This document shows positions 13,585-22,304 of a stretch of 64,000 bases of DNA, piece after piece. The position numbers and the translations under genes were made by a program. Source of the DNA: Burkholderiales bacterium RIFCSPHIGHO2_01_FULL_63_240 (GTDB lineage: Bacteria; Pseudomonadota; Gammaproteobacteria; Burkholderiales; Burkholderiaceae_C); the NCBI GenBank assembly GCA_001770725.1, contig MERU01000009.1:124001-188000 (forward strand). The letters are read 5' to 3'. The notes beneath the pieces were generated by a model, which saw nothing but the letters and a program-made list of their open reading frames with translations, was not told the origin of the DNA and did not search any database. The stretch's first letter is position 1; each line of letters starts with the position of its first letter.

Positions 13585-13887
13585 TCAGGCCTTCTTGGCC
13601 CAGGCCTGGCACCAGCCCTTGGCCGCGACCTGCTTGCCGCCGAGCAGCGGGCACACGCCCCAGGCGTCCTTGCCTTGGTAGAACTGGCAGTTGGCGCAGT
13701 TGTTGCCGGCCTTGTACTGCGGGTACTTCTTGGCATCGACCTTGGTGGCATCGTGCTTGTAGCCGAGGCCAACGGCGGCGGGGTCCTTCTCATCGACCTT
13801 GGCGGCCTGGGCTTGCGCGCCGGTGACGGCGCTCAGCGCGGCGGCGGCCGGGACGATGGTCATGATGAATTGACGACGGCTGGTCAT
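13585..13887 (-). CDS. High-potential iron-sulfur protein (HiPIP), exported
   Basis: The 100-residue precursor has an SRRQFIM signal resembling a Tat leader (basic pair, hydrophobic IVPAAAALSAVTG, AQA site). The mature part carries four cysteines in NCANCQFYQGK, WGVCPLLGGK and GWCQAW, the spacing of a HiPIP [4Fe-4S] cluster. HiPIPs are periplasmic one-electron carriers between the cytochrome bc1 complex and oxidases or reaction centres. ATG 13887 has GGAG about ten bases upstream; the frame is open to 13977, but that part overlaps the regulatory region. It is divergent from the MerR-type regulator, and the shared 138-bp region has repeated GGTCAAA sites. Confidence 0.92.
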   Translation of the reverse strand: MTSRRQFIMTIVPAAAALSAVTGAQAQAAKVDEKDPAAVGLGYKHDATKVDAKKYPQYKAGNNCANCQFYQGKDAWGVCPLLGGKQVAAKGWCQAWAKKA

Positions 13888-13932
13888 GGTGGGGTTCTCC
13901 GTGGTGGGGGAAGGAAAAGGCATTGAACTGCC

Positions 13933-13998
13933 TTTGACGTATTTTTGACCGATTTCGATGGGCTTGTCTGAGGTCAAATCTGGTTCGTTGGGGTCAAA
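13933..13998. promoter_or_regulatory. Cluster of TTTGACC/GGTCAAA half-sites between HiPIP and MerR-type genes
   Basis: TTTGACG (13933-13939) and TTTGACC (13944-13950) are followed by GGTCAAA at 13972-13978 and again at 13992-13998. The last two begin 14-base repeats (GGTCAAATCTGGTT, GGTCAAACCTGATT) that agree at 12 positions and start exactly 20 bp apart, two helical turns. The site is upstream of both divergent genes, so an operator for the adjacent MerR-type regulator is a reasonable inference. Confidence 0.5.
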
Positions 13999-14025
13999 CC
14001 TGATTCAACTGACCGGAGGTGTGTT

Positions 14026-15045
14026 TTGGCCGAAGCCCTTGATCTCGGTGACGCGACGTCACCACGTTATCGCAGCAGCGCGGCCGCCCGGATGGTGAAC
14101 ATCCCGGTGGCCACGTTGAGGGTGTGGGAGCGTCGCTACAGCGTGGTGGGCCCCTCTCAGGCGCCCTCCGGGCATCGACTGTATTCCAGTCAGGACGTGC
14201 GTCGCTTGGTGTTGATCAAGCAACTGGTGAACAAGGGCCACGCGATCAGCATGCTGGCGCGGCTGGAGACCCACCAGCTGCAGGACCTGGCGAGCGAGGC
14301 CGAGCGCGCGGAGGCGGCCGTCACGACGGGGCAGCCCATGAACTCGGCCCGCTCGCCAAGCCCGGCCAGCCCCGACGAGGTCCGGCTGTTGCTGGTGGGA
14401 CAAGGCGCGGGCGCCCGCTGGACGGAATGCCTGCAGGGGCTGCAGGGCGTGCGGGTGGTTGGCGCGCTCGATGAAAGCGCGAGCTCGGAGATGGCGGCTC
14501 AGCAAATGCGAGCCGACCTGATCCTGGCCGACCTTGGCTCCGTGCACATGGAGACGGTGGACTGGCTGGGACGGCTGGTGCGGCACGTCGGTGCCCGGCA
14601 GATGATCGTCATCCATGGCTTTGCCAACAGCCAGGTGCTGGAGGCCTTGCGGGCGCGCGCCGCCATGTTGCGTCGATCCCCCCTGCGTCCGGACGAGTTC
14701 CGGCAGACCGTCCTGGAGGCCGTGCGCGGCTGGTTCAGCGTGGGCCAGGCCCTTCAGGCCCTGCCTGACCCGGCGCCCGTTCCGCGCTTTGACAGCGCTG
14801 ACCTCGCCGCGTTGATCGCCCAGATGCCCAAGGTGGCCTGCGAGTGCCCCACGCACCTGTCCGAGCTCATCACCTTGCTGGGTCAGTTCGAGACCTACAG
14901 CGCCGATTGCGAGAGCCGCCAGCCGGCGGACGTGGCTCTGCACGCCTACTTGCACCGCATCGCCGGCCATGCCAGGGCCATGATGGAAGAGGCCTTGGCG
15001 ACCGTGGCCATCGCAGAAGGCGTGAGCCTGCCGAGGTCGGCATGA
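14026..15045 (+). CDS. MerR family regulator with degenerate cobalamin-like C-terminal domain
   Basis: The 339-residue protein has an N-terminal MerR helix-turn-helix (SSAAARMVNIPVATLRVWE, GHRLYSSQDVRRLVLIKQL). The C-terminal region (EVRLLLVGQGAGARWTECL, VRVVGALDESASSE, ADLILADLGS) resembles the Rossmann-like B12-binding domain of light-sensing LitR/CarH regulators. However, no DxHxxG cobalamin ligand motif is visible. The start is TTG 14026 with GGAGGT seven bases upstream, the only good site in frame. Its stop codon overlaps the ATG of the dehydrogenase gene (ATGA), so the two are translationally coupled. It diverges from the HiPIP gene. Target genes are not proven. Confidence 0.8.
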   Translation: MAEALDLGDATSPRYRSSAAARMVNIPVATLRVWERRYSVVGPSQAPSGHRLYSSQDVRRLVLIKQLVNKGHAISMLARLETHQLQDLASEAERAEAAVTTGQPMNSARSPSPASPDEVRLLLVGQGAGARWTECLQGLQGVRVVGALDESASSEMAAQQMRADLILADLGSVHMETVDWLGRLVRHVGARQMIVIHGFANSQVLEALRARAAMLRRSPLRPDEFRQTVLEAVRGWFSVGQALQALPDPAPVPRFDSADLAALIAQMPKVACECPTHLSELITLLGQFETYSADCESRQPADVALHAYLHRIAGHARAMMEEALATVAIAEGVSLPRSA

Positions 15046-15761
15046 CCGCCACCAGCGATCCGAGCGGGTTGGTGTTGGTCATCGGGGCCAGCGGCGGGCT
15101 GGGGCGGGCCCTGGTCGATGCCGCGGGCGTGCGCTGGCCGCGGTCCGAGGTCATGGCCTTGTCGCGCCAGTCAACGCCGGCGCTGGACCTGCTCGACGAG
15201 GGCACGATCGCCGCCAGCGCCCAGGCGGTGAAGGCGCGCATCCAGGCCAGTGAACGCCCGCTGCAGCTGGTGATCGATGCCACGGGCTGGTTGCACGGGC
15301 AGGGCTGGATGCCCGAGAAAAGCTGGCGGCACCTCGACCCCGCTCACCTGGCGCACCAGTTCGCGGTCAACGCCACCGGGCCGGCCTTGCTGATGAAGCA
15401 CTTCCTGCCGCTGCTGCCTCGCCAGCAACGGGCGGTGTTCGCGACCTTGTCGGCCAAGGTCGGCAGCATCGGCGACAACCGGCTGGGCGGGTGGTGGGGC
15501 TACCGGGCGGCCAAGGCGGCGCTCAACCAGTTCGTGCGCACGGCGTCGATCGAGCTGGCGCGCAGCCACCCGCAGGCCATTTGCGTGGCCTTGCACCCGG
15601 GCACGGTCGACACCGGGCTGTCTCAGCCTTTCTCGCACGCTGGCCTGACGGTGCGCTCGCCTGCCGAGGCGGCGCAGCGCCTGCTCGAGGTCATCGATGG
15701 CCTGGGCAGCGAGCACACCGGTGGGTTCGTGGACCACACCGGCGCGCCCTTGCCCTGGTGA
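15042..15761 (+). CDS. Short-chain dehydrogenase/reductase
   Basis: The 239-residue protein has a glycine-rich NAD(P)-binding motif (VIGASGGLGRALVD) and an FAVNATGPALLMKHF stretch equivalent to the NAG-type segment. The active-site region has S in ATLSAKVGSIGDN and YxxxK in GYRAAKAALNQF. LHPGTVDTGLSQPF follows. It resembles the C-factor/CsgA-like branch of the family. The start codon overlaps the stop of the MerR-type regulator by four bases, so co-expression is expected. It ends exactly where the convergent ABC transporter gene ends (15761/15762). The substrate is unknown. Confidence 0.88.
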   Translation: MTATSDPSGLVLVIGASGGLGRALVDAAGVRWPRSEVMALSRQSTPALDLLDEGTIAASAQAVKARIQASERPLQLVIDATGWLHGQGWMPEKSWRHLDPAHLAHQFAVNATGPALLMKHFLPLLPRQQRAVFATLSAKVGSIGDNRLGGWWGYRAAKAALNQFVRTASIELARSHPQAICVALHPGTVDTGLSQPFSHAGLTVRSPAEAAQRLLEVIDGLGSEHTGGFVDHTGAPLPW

Positions 15762-17627
15762 TCAGCGAGCGCCCGCGGCGATGGCCCCGGGCGCGTCGTC
15801 TTCTTCCTCGATGAGGAAGCCCCCGCTCTGGTGGGCCCACAGCCGCGCGTAGAGCCCGCCGCGCGCCAGCAGCGAGGCGTGGTCGCCTTCTTCGACGATG
15901 CGGCCCTGGTCCATCACGATGAGGCGGTCCATGGCGGCGATGGTGGACAGGCGGTGCGCCACGGCCACCACGGTCTTGCCTTCCATCAGCTTGTAGAGGC
16001 TGCCCTGGATGGCGGCCTCGACCTCGGAGTCGAGCGCGCTGGTGGCCTCGTCCAGCAGCAGGATGGGCGCGTCCTTGAGCATGACCCGCGCGATGGCGAC
16101 GCGTTGGCGCTGCCCGCCCGAGAGCTTGACGCCCCTCTCGCCCACGTGGGCGTCGAAGCCATGGCGGCCCTTGGGGTCGGTCAGGGTGTTGATGAAGTCG
16201 ATCGCTTCGGCGCGCTCTGCGGCGCGAATCATGTCGGCGTCGCTGGCGTCAGGGCGGCCGTAGAGGATGTTGTCGCGCACGGAGCGGTGCAGCAGCGAGG
16301 TGTCCTGCGTGACCATGCCGACCTGGGCGCGCACGCTGTCTTGCTGCACCTCGGAGATGTCCTGCCCGTCGATCAGCACGCGGCCGGATTCGACGTCGTA
16401 AAAGCGCAGCAGCAGGTTCAAGATGGTGGTCTTGCCCGCACCGGAGCGGCCCACCAGGCCGATTTTTTCACTGGGGCGGATGCGCAGGTTCAACCCGTCG
16501 ATGATGGTGCGCTTGCCGCCGTAGCTGAAGCGCACGTTGTCGAAGTGCACGTCGCCCTGGGTGACCTTGAGCGCCGGTGCCTTGGGGCGGTCGATCACCG
16601 TGTGGGGCTTGGACAAGGTGTTGATGCCGTCCTGCACGGTGCCGATGTGTTCGAACAGCGAGGCCATCTCCCACATCATCCAGTGCGAGATGCCGTTCAG
16701 GCGCAGGGCCATGGCCGTGGCCGCCGCCACGCCGCCGATGCCCACCTGCCCCTGCGTCCACAGCCACAGGGCCACGCCCGAGGTCGAGAGGATGAGCAGC
16801 ATGCTCAGGGTGTGGTTGACCACCTCGAAGCCCGTGACCAGGCGCATCTGGCCGTGCACGGTCTTCATGAACTCCTGCATGGCCGAGCGGGCGTAGCCGG
16901 CTTCGCGGTTGGCGTGCGAGAACAGCTTGACGGTGGTGATGTTGGTGTAGGCGTCGGTGACGCGGCCGGTCATCAGCGAGCGGGCGTCGGCCTGGCTGCG
17001 AGCGGCGCGGCTCAGGCGCGGCACGAACCAGCGCACGGCCAGGCCGTACAGCACCAGCCAGCCCAGGAAGGGGGCCATCAGCCACAGATCGAACCCGCCG
17101 ACCACGGCCGTCATCGTGAAGAAATAGATGATGACGAAGACGAGGATGTCGCCCAGGATGAAGCAGGTGTCGCGCACGGCCAGCGCCGTCTGCATGACCT
17201 TGGCGGCCACGCGGCCGGCGAACTCGTCCTGGTAGAAGCTCAGGCTCTGGCTGAGCATCAGGCGGTGAAAGACCCAGCGCAGTCGCATGGGGAAGTTGCC
17301 CGCCAGGGTCTGGTGCTTGAGCGTGGTGTGCAGCCACACGATCACCGGGCTGGCCATCAGGATGGCGGCCAGGGCCAGCAGGTGCTCGCGCTGCTGAGTC
17401 CAGAGCTGGTCTTTCGGGGTGGTGCTCAGCCAGTCGACGATGCCGCCCATCATGTTGAAGAGCAGGGCCTCGAAGGCGCCGATGCTGGCGGTCAGCAGCG
17501 TCATGGCCAGCAGCCAGGGGCGCATGCCGCGCGTGCCCGCCCAGACGAAGGCCATGAAGCCTTTCGGAGGGGGGCTCGGGGGCGTTTCGGGGTAGGGGTC
17601 GACTCGGGTTTCGAACCAGCTCAGCAC
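15762..17627 (-). CDS. ABC transporter, fused permease and ATPase (exporter type)
   Basis: This 621-residue half-transporter begins [17 protein letters not shown] and has six transmembrane segments in about residues 25-320. An ATPase domain follows with Walker A ([14 protein letters not shown]), signature [14 protein letters not shown], Walker B ([13 protein letters not shown]) and the H-loop (AVAHRLST). The order places it in the multidrug/lipid exporter class that works as a dimer. The start is GTG 17627, matched to the [13 protein letters not shown] N-terminus typical of close family members; the frame continues to 18947 but that part is the shadow of the kinase gene. It lies 71 bp after ppk2 on the same strand. 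The substrate is unknown. Confidence 0.93.
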   Translation of the reverse strand: MLSWFETRVDPYPETPPSPPPKGFMAFVWAGTRGMRPWLLAMTLLTASIGAFEALLFNMMGGIVDWLSTTPKDQLWTQQREHLLALAAILMASPVIVWLHTTLKHQTLAGNFPMRLRWVFHRLMLSQSLSFYQDEFAGRVAAKVMQTALAVRDTCFILGDILVFVIIYFFTMTAVVGGFDLWLMAPFLGWLVLYGLAVRWFVPRLSRAARSQADARSLMTGRVTDAYTNITTVKLFSHANREAGYARSAMQEFMKTVHGQMRLVTGFEVVNHTLSMLLILSTSGVALWLWTQGQVGIGGVAAATAMALRLNGISHWMMWEMASLFEHIGTVQDGINTLSKPHTVIDRPKAPALKVTQGDVHFDNVRFSYGGKRTIIDGLNLRIRPSEKIGLVGRSGAGKTTILNLLLRFYDVESGRVLIDGQDISEVQQDSVRAQVGMVTQDTSLLHRSVRDNILYGRPDASDADMIRAAERAEAIDFINTLTDPKGRHGFDAHVGERGVKLSGGQRQRVAIARVMLKDAPILLLDEATSALDSEVEAAIQGSLYKLMEGKTVVAVAHRLSTIAAMDRLIVMDQGRIVEEGDHASLLARGGLYARLWAHQSGGFLIEEEDDAPGAIAAGAR

Positions 17628-17698
17628 AAGGGGCTCCGCAGAAGGCGTGGAACCCGCCAGCGTACCGCGTTTGTCGTTCGCGTGCCCGCGCCAGGGTG

Positions 17699-18625
17699 TC
17701 AGTAGACGTCGGGCACGTGCATCGACGCTGGCACCGGGTTGCGGAAGTAGTCCTCTCGGCGCTCGCGAGGGGGCAGGTGCACGGGCTCGTGCTCGACCTC
17801 GTGGTAGTCGAACTGCTGCAGCAGGTGGTGGATGCAGTTCAGGCGCGCGCGCTTCTTGTCGACGGCTTGCACCACCCACCAGGGCGCTTCGGGGATGTGG
17901 GTGCGCTCGAGCATCACCTCCTTGGCGCGGGTGTAGTCCTCCCAGCGGCGGCGCGACTCCAGGTCCATGGGGCTGAGCTTCCACTGCTTGAGCGGGTCGT
18001 TGATGCGGGCGATGAAGCGCGCGCTCTGCTCTTCGTCGGAGATGGAGAACCAGTACTTGATGACGCGGATGCCGCTGCGCACCAGCATCTTCTCGAACTC
18101 GGGCACCGAGCGGAAGAACTCCTCGAGGTCCTGGTCGGAGCAAAAGCCCATCACGCGCTCGACGCCGGCGCGGTTGTACCAGCTGCGGTCGAACAGCACG
18201 ATCTCGCCAGCGGCTGGCAGGTGGGCCACGTAGCGCTGGAAGTACCACTGGGTCTTTTCGCGGTCGTTGGGCGCGGGCAGGGCGGCGACGCGGCACACGC
18301 GCGGGTTCAGGCGCTGGGTGATGCGCTTGATGGCGCCACCCTTGCCGGCGGCATCGCGGCCCTCGAACAGCACCACCACGCGCTCGCCGGTGTGCACGAC
18401 CCAGTCCTGCAGCTTGACCAGCTCGCCCTGCAGGCGAAAGAGCTCGCGGAAGTACAGGCGGCGCAGTTCCTGCTGTTCGGCCGGGTGGCCCGAATGCGGG
18501 TTGGCGTGCAGGTCGATGAAGCGGTCGTCGAGCTCCTGCTCCAGTTCTTCGTCGTAACTGTCGAGGATGTCGTCCTGCAGGCGGCGCAGCAATTCGGGGT
18601 CGAGTGGGGGCTGGGATGTGTCCAT
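17699..18625 (-). CDS. ppk2: Polyphosphate kinase 2 (PPK2 class I)
   Basis: The 308-residue single-domain enzyme has Walker A in EGRDAAGKGGAIKRI and the lid/Walker B region in EIVLFDRSWYNRAGVERVMG. YWFSISDEEQSARF and SPMDLESRRRWEDYTRAKE follow, the hallmarks of one-domain PPK2. These enzymes phosphorylate nucleoside diphosphates (ADP or GDP) using polyphosphate as donor. ATG 18625 begins MDTSQPPLDPELL. Upstream codons in frame overlap the palindromic region shared with the acyltransferase gene. Length and motifs fit class I; substrate preference cannot be read from sequence alone. Confidence 0.93.
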   Translation of the reverse strand: MDTSQPPLDPELLRRLQDDILDSYDEELEQELDDRFIDLHANPHSGHPAEQQELRRLYFRELFRLQGELVKLQDWVVHTGERVVVLFEGRDAAGKGGAIKRITQRLNPRVCRVAALPAPNDREKTQWYFQRYVAHLPAAGEIVLFDRSWYNRAGVERVMGFCSDQDLEEFFRSVPEFEKMLVRSGIRVIKYWFSISDEEQSARFIARINDPLKQWKLSPMDLESRRRWEDYTRAKEVMLERTHIPEAPWWVVQAVDKKRARLNCIHHLLQQFDYHEVEHEPVHLPPRERREDYFRNPVPASMHVPDVY

Positions 18626-18684
18626 GGGGCGAGCTTGCCGGCCGCGTGTGACAGGGGTGCGACAAGGGCCTGATGGCGAATTGC

Positions 18685-18698
18685 TGCACATCTGTGCA
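18685..18698. promoter_or_regulatory. Palindrome TGCACA-TC-TGTGCA in divergent ppk2/acyltransferase region
   Basis: A perfect 6+6 palindrome with two central bases lies in the 119-bp region between ppk2 (minus) and the acyltransferase (plus). A CATAAT-like -10 element follows at 18699-18704. It is well placed for a dimeric regulator controlling one or both genes; the regulator is unknown. Confidence 0.4.
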
Positions 18699-18744
18699 CA
18701 TAATCTCGGTGTTTTCACCCGGGGGCGCCGAGCCCCTTTTGCCC

Positions 18745-19611
18745 ATGAATGCCCTGAAGGCCTTGTTCGCCAGCCTGGTGCTGCTGTTCAACACGCTGAT
18801 CCACATCAGCATCCTGCTGCCCTTGTCGCTGTTCAAGCTGGTGCTGCCGTTTCGGCCGGTTCGCCGGGTGATCGACGCGGTGCTCAGCGCCATCGCCGAG
18901 AGCTGGATCGGGGTCAACAAGTTCTGGATGAACGCGGTGGGCCACACGCGCTGGCAGGTGCAAGGTGCCGATGGGCTGCGCTACCGGGGCTGGTACCTGG
19001 TGAGCTGCAACCACCAGAGCTGGGTCGACATCCTGGTGCTGCAGTGGGTGTTCAACCGCAAGATCCCGCTGCTCAAGTTCTTCATCAAGCACGAGCTGAT
19101 CTACGTGCCCCTCATGGGCCTGGCCTGGTGGGCGCTTGATTTCCCGTTCATGAAACGCCGCGGCGGCGCCTCGGCCCAGAAGGACCTGGAGACCGCGCGC
19201 AAGGCCTGCGAGAAGTTCAAGGTCATCCCGACCTCGGTGATCAGCTTCATGGAAGGCACGCGCAACACGCCGGCCAAGCACGCGCAGCAGCAGTCGCCTT
19301 ACCAGCACCTGCTCAAGCCCAAGACCGGTGGCGTGGGCATGGCGCTGGAGACCATGGGCGAGCTGTTCGACTGCATGGTGGACGTGACCATCGTCTACCC
19401 TGGCGGCGTGCCGACCTTCATGGACCTGCTGACCGGCCGCATCAGCGAGGTCATCGTCCACGTGCAGCAGCGGCCGATCCCGAAGGAGCTGCTGGTCGAT
19501 GCGCAAGGCCGAGCGGCCGACCGCGCCGCCCTGCAGCGCTGGATCAATGGCTTGTGGGTGGAGAAGGACGCCGAGATCTCGCAGATCAAGGCGGGCGCGA
19601 AACCGCGCTGA
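18745..19611 (+). CDS. Lysophospholipid acyltransferase (PlsC/YihG-like)
   Basis: The 288-residue protein starts with a hydrophobic N-terminus (SLVLLFNTLIHISILLPLSL). Acyltransferase block I follows as CNHQSWVDILVLQ (the NHxxxxD motif), then FIKHELIYVPLMGLAWWALD and block III as FMEGTRNTP. VYPGGVPTFMDLLTG is the late block. This pattern matches the YihG subgroup of 1-acyl-glycerol-3-phosphate acyltransferases, which acylate lysophosphatidic acid at the membrane. ATG 18745 begins MNALKALFASL. The gene is convergent with the HD-GYP-like gene nine bp away. Confidence 0.88.
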   Translation: MNALKALFASLVLLFNTLIHISILLPLSLFKLVLPFRPVRRVIDAVLSAIAESWIGVNKFWMNAVGHTRWQVQGADGLRYRGWYLVSCNHQSWVDILVLQWVFNRKIPLLKFFIKHELIYVPLMGLAWWALDFPFMKRRGGASAQKDLETARKACEKFKVIPTSVISFMEGTRNTPAKHAQQQSPYQHLLKPKTGGVGMALETMGELFDCMVDVTIVYPGGVPTFMDLLTGRISEVIVHVQQRPIPKELLVDAQGRAADRAALQRWINGLWVEKDAEISQIKAGAKPR

Positions 19612-19620
19612 GGACCAGGC

Positions 19621-20586
19621 TCAACACAGGGCCAGCACCTGCCGCATGTCGAGCCGGTGCGCCCACTCGTTGGCTTCGTGCACCATGGTGATGGCGAGCG
19701 TGGTGTCGTTGGTCTGTGCCCGCGCCACCGGCGCCCAGCGGCCGCCAGGCGCGTCCTGGAGGATGACGACCTCGGGCAGCCCGAGGTCGGGGCCGCGTCG
19801 CACGGCCAGCGCTTCCTGACCGGTGATCAGGCGCACCAGGGTGCCCGGGGGGTACAGGCCCATCTCGCGGGTCAGCGTGGCACCGAAGTAGTTGGCGCTG
19901 CGCTCGCGGAAGATCTGCGTGGCGGCCTGGGGCGACTGCATCACGCTGCGGCCCACGCGGGGTGACATCTTGGCGCTGTAGACGTCGCAGGTGCGCAGGG
20001 CGTCGGCCAGCAGGCTGACCTGCGTCATGCCAGCCGGGTAGCCCTTGCCATCGGCTTGTTCGTGGTGCTGCAGCACGGCCATCAGCCAGTCCTCGTCGGT
20101 CACCCCCAGTTCGCGCAACCATTGCACGCTGGCCTGTGGGTGCGCGTGGATGTCGGCACGCTGCAGCAGGCTCAGGGGTTCGGTCTGCTGCGTCAGGTCC
20201 GATTGCAGCTGGGTGATCGACAGGTTCATCGTCAGGCCAGCCTGCACGGCGCTGAAGGTGAGCGTGGGGCTCCAGTCGCGGCGGCGGGCGACCAGCGCCA
20301 GCAGCATGGCCGTGTGCACCGAGTGCAGCACGCCGTAGCGCTGCAGCTTGTCGGGCGTGTCGTGCACCATGAAGGCCACGGCAACGTCGGCGTCTTGCTC
20401 GCACAGCTCGAGCACCGTGCGCGCGCAGCTTTCGATGGCCTGCGTGAAGCAGGCCTGCTCACGCGGGGCGGCCAGCACCGGCTCCACGCGATCGGTGAGG
20501 TCCTGCCAGCCTTGCCAGCAAACCAGGGCATGGGTGACGGACGCTGGCTCGGGGGCCGCCGGCGAGGGGATCGGCTGTGCCTGCAC
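19621..20586 (-). CDS. HD-GYP-like protein lacking the HD metal site
   Basis: A 321-residue protein with the C-terminal HD-GYP signature HHEQADGKGYPAGM well preserved, and HSVHTAMLLALVARRRD corresponding to the first histidine helix. The segment that in active enzymes reads HDIGK is replaced by SAVQAGLTMNLSITQLQ, so the metal-binding His-Asp pair is absent. HD-GYP domains normally hydrolyse cyclic di-GMP; this one may be a non-catalytic sensor or adaptor. It has no membrane segment. The C-terminal 80 residues (GLYPPGTLVRLITGQEALAV onward) match the beta-rich tail of HD-GYP proteins. The gene is solitary. Confidence 0.78.
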   Translation of the reverse strand: MQAQPIPSPAAPEPASVTHALVCWQGWQDLTDRVEPVLAAPREQACFTQAIESCARTVLELCEQDADVAVAFMVHDTPDKLQRYGVLHSVHTAMLLALVARRRDWSPTLTFSAVQAGLTMNLSITQLQSDLTQQTEPLSLLQRADIHAHPQASVQWLRELGVTDEDWLMAVLQHHEQADGKGYPAGMTQVSLLADALRTCDVYSAKMSPRVGRSVMQSPQAATQIFRERSANYFGATLTREMGLYPPGTLVRLITGQEALAVRRGPDLGLPEVVILQDAPGGRWAPVARAQTNDTTLAITMVHEANEWAHRLDMRQVLALC

Positions 20587-20747
20587 GGGGTGTCTCCATC
20601 TTGGGATGGCCCCACGATAAGGGAAGCGGGCGCGGTCGGGGCGGTGCCTGCGGGTCGGGCTGGGTGGGTGGCGTGATGCTTCTCACGCGAGTGCCAGACC
20701 GAACACCCGTTTGACACGCGGGTTGGGCCTCCCCTTTGGGGGCTCGG

Positions 20748-21470
20748 TCAGGGGCCGGGCGGCTGGCTGGCCGCGAGCGGTGCGCTCAGTCGCTCGAAGG
20801 CGGCGGGGGGCACGTACTGCAGCAGCTCCTTGCCTTCGGTGTCGAGGATCACGTCCAGGCCCTTGTCGGGGTAGAGGAAGTGCTCCAGGTGGCCATTGCT
20901 CTGCACGCGTCGCGCTGGCTGGCCGAAGCGTGCGAGGATGGCGTCGGCGTCCAGCCGCGCTTGCGGGATGAAGCTCAGCGCGGCCACCGGTGCCTTCAGG
21001 GCCAGCGCCTCGTCGGCGGGGGCAAGGGTGTACTTGCGCGTGGCGCTTTCCATGAAGTCGCTCTTGAGGGCACGTTCGCGCAAGCCTTGCAGCGTGGCGG
21101 CGTCGAGCCGGGCCGTGACCACCAGCTTGCCGCTGACGAAGCCGAGCTGGGCCGGGTCCACGAAGGCTTCGAGCGAGCCGGCCTCGCCCGGGGCGGCGAT
21201 GACGGCGATCTGAACTTCCGCGCCGAACAGGCGCCGCACATCGGCCAGGGTGCTGGCATCGGGCCCGGTGGACAGCGTCAGGCCCATGACCTGGCTGGCG
21301 CCGCCTGGGCGCAGCTCGATCTGCCAGGGCAGCCCCGTGCCGGATGGCGCGCCGCCCGCCTCGCTGGCGGCGGAGGAGGGCGCTTTCATCAGGTCGCCGC
21401 CGACCACCACCAGGGTGCCCAGCAGCAGCGAGCCGGCGACCATGCCGGCGAGGATGGCGACCTTGTTCAT
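20748..21470 (-). CDS. Hypothetical protein with N-terminal membrane anchor
   Basis: A 240-residue protein with one N-terminal membrane segment (VAILAGMVAGSLLLGTLVVVG) and a periplasmic alpha/beta remainder (PWQIELRPGGASQVMGLTLS, LADVRRLFGAEVQIAVIA, ARFGQPARRVQSNGHLEHFL, LDVILDTEGKELLQYVPP). I do not recognise a characterised family; the RFGQPxR and YPDKGLDV segments suggest a conserved domain. Start ATG 21470 forms an ATGA overlap with the aldolase stop codon, so it is translationally coupled to that gene. An in-frame ATG at 21479 is possible. Confidence 0.75.
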   Translation of the reverse strand: MNKVAILAGMVAGSLLLGTLVVVGGDLMKAPSSAASEAGGAPSGTGLPWQIELRPGGASQVMGLTLSTGPDASTLADVRRLFGAEVQIAVIAAPGEAGSLEAFVDPAQLGFVSGKLVVTARLDAATLQGLRERALKSDFMESATRKYTLAPADEALALKAPVAALSFIPQARLDADAILARFGQPARRVQSNGHLEHFLYPDKGLDVILDTEGKELLQYVPPAAFERLSAPLAASQPPGP

Positions 21471-22225
21471 GCGCGCCATCCCGTGTCGACGCGGTCGAGC
21501 TTGCGGATGAGCGCGGGCCACACGAAGGCGCCGCCCATGCCGCCGGTCTGCACCTTCATCGCGTGGGCCACGCCCTGCACGATCTGCGGGTTGACTTCGG
21601 TCAGCGGCACGCCGCCGCTTTGCGCGGCCAGCTGGATCTGGCAGGTGGTCTCGAAGATGTACATGTTCAGGAAGGCGTCGGCGATGGTGCGGCCCACGGT
21701 CAGCAGGCCATGGTTGCGCAGCATGAGGAAGTTCTTGTCACCCAGGTCGGCCTGCAGGCGCGGCTTCTCGTCCTCGCGGAAGGCCACGCCTTCGTAGTCG
21801 TGGTAGGCCAGCGAGGCCAGCACGAAGGTGCTTTGCTGAGAGATGGGCAGCACGCCTCCCTGTTGGGCCGAGACGCCCACACCGGCGCGCGTGTGGGTGT
21901 GCAGCACGCAGCCCGCGTCCTCGCGCACCGCGTGGATGGCGCTGTGGATGGTGAACCCGGCCGGGTTGACGGCAAAGGGCGAGTCGCTGAGCTTGTTGCA
22001 GTCCTGGTCGACCTTGACCAGGCTGGAGGCCGTGATCTCGTCGAACATCAGCCCGTAGGGGTTGATCAGGAAGTGGTGCTCGGGGCCGGGGATGCGCGCC
22101 GAGATGTGGGTGAAGACCAGGTCGCTCCAGCCATGCAGGGCGACGAGGCGGTAGGCGGCGGCGAGGTCCAGGCGCAACTGCCACTCCTGGGGGCTGACGC
22201 GGTCTTGCAGAGACGGGGTGTCCAA
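21467..22225 (-). CDS. Class II aldolase/adducin family protein
   Basis: The 252-residue protein has the class II aldolase fold. The zinc ligands are visible in VLHTHTRAGVGVSA and in the LMLRNHGLLTVG segment; residues WSDLVFTHISARIPGPEHH and FLINPYGLMFDEI fit the N-terminal part. Members are zinc aldolases or epimerases acting on sugar phosphates, or decarboxylating enzymes. The start is TTG 22225 with GAGGAG seven bases upstream; there is no in-frame ATG near. It lies 79 bp downstream of the malonyl-CoA synthetase gene and overlaps the next gene by four bases. Substrate unknown. Confidence 0.87.
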   Translation of the reverse strand: MDTPSLQDRVSPQEWQLRLDLAAAYRLVALHGWSDLVFTHISARIPGPEHHFLINPYGLMFDEITASSLVKVDQDCNKLSDSPFAVNPAGFTIHSAIHAVREDAGCVLHTHTRAGVGVSAQQGGVLPISQQSTFVLASLAYHDYEGVAFREDEKPRLQADLGDKNFLMLRNHGLLTVGRTIADAFLNMYIFETTCQIQLAAQSGGVPLTEVNPQIVQGVAHAMKVQTGGMGGAFVWPALIRKLDRVDTGWRA

Positions 22226-22304
22226 GGTGTTCTCCTCGTGGGGCGACGGCCCTTCTGGCGAGGGCCTGATGGTGAACCGGTGGCCGATTCTGGCAGGTGT
22301 GCGA

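Noticed and set aside
15762..18947. A single 1061-codon frame that would join the ABC transporter with a long N-terminus
   Set aside because: The upstream part is the out-of-frame shadow of ppk2; the transporter starts at GTG 17627 with the family N-terminus.
20700..20747. Hairpins ACCCG/CGGGT and CCCC/GGGG downstream of the hypothetical gene
   Set aside because: Short, with mismatches and no T-run; not convincing as a terminator.
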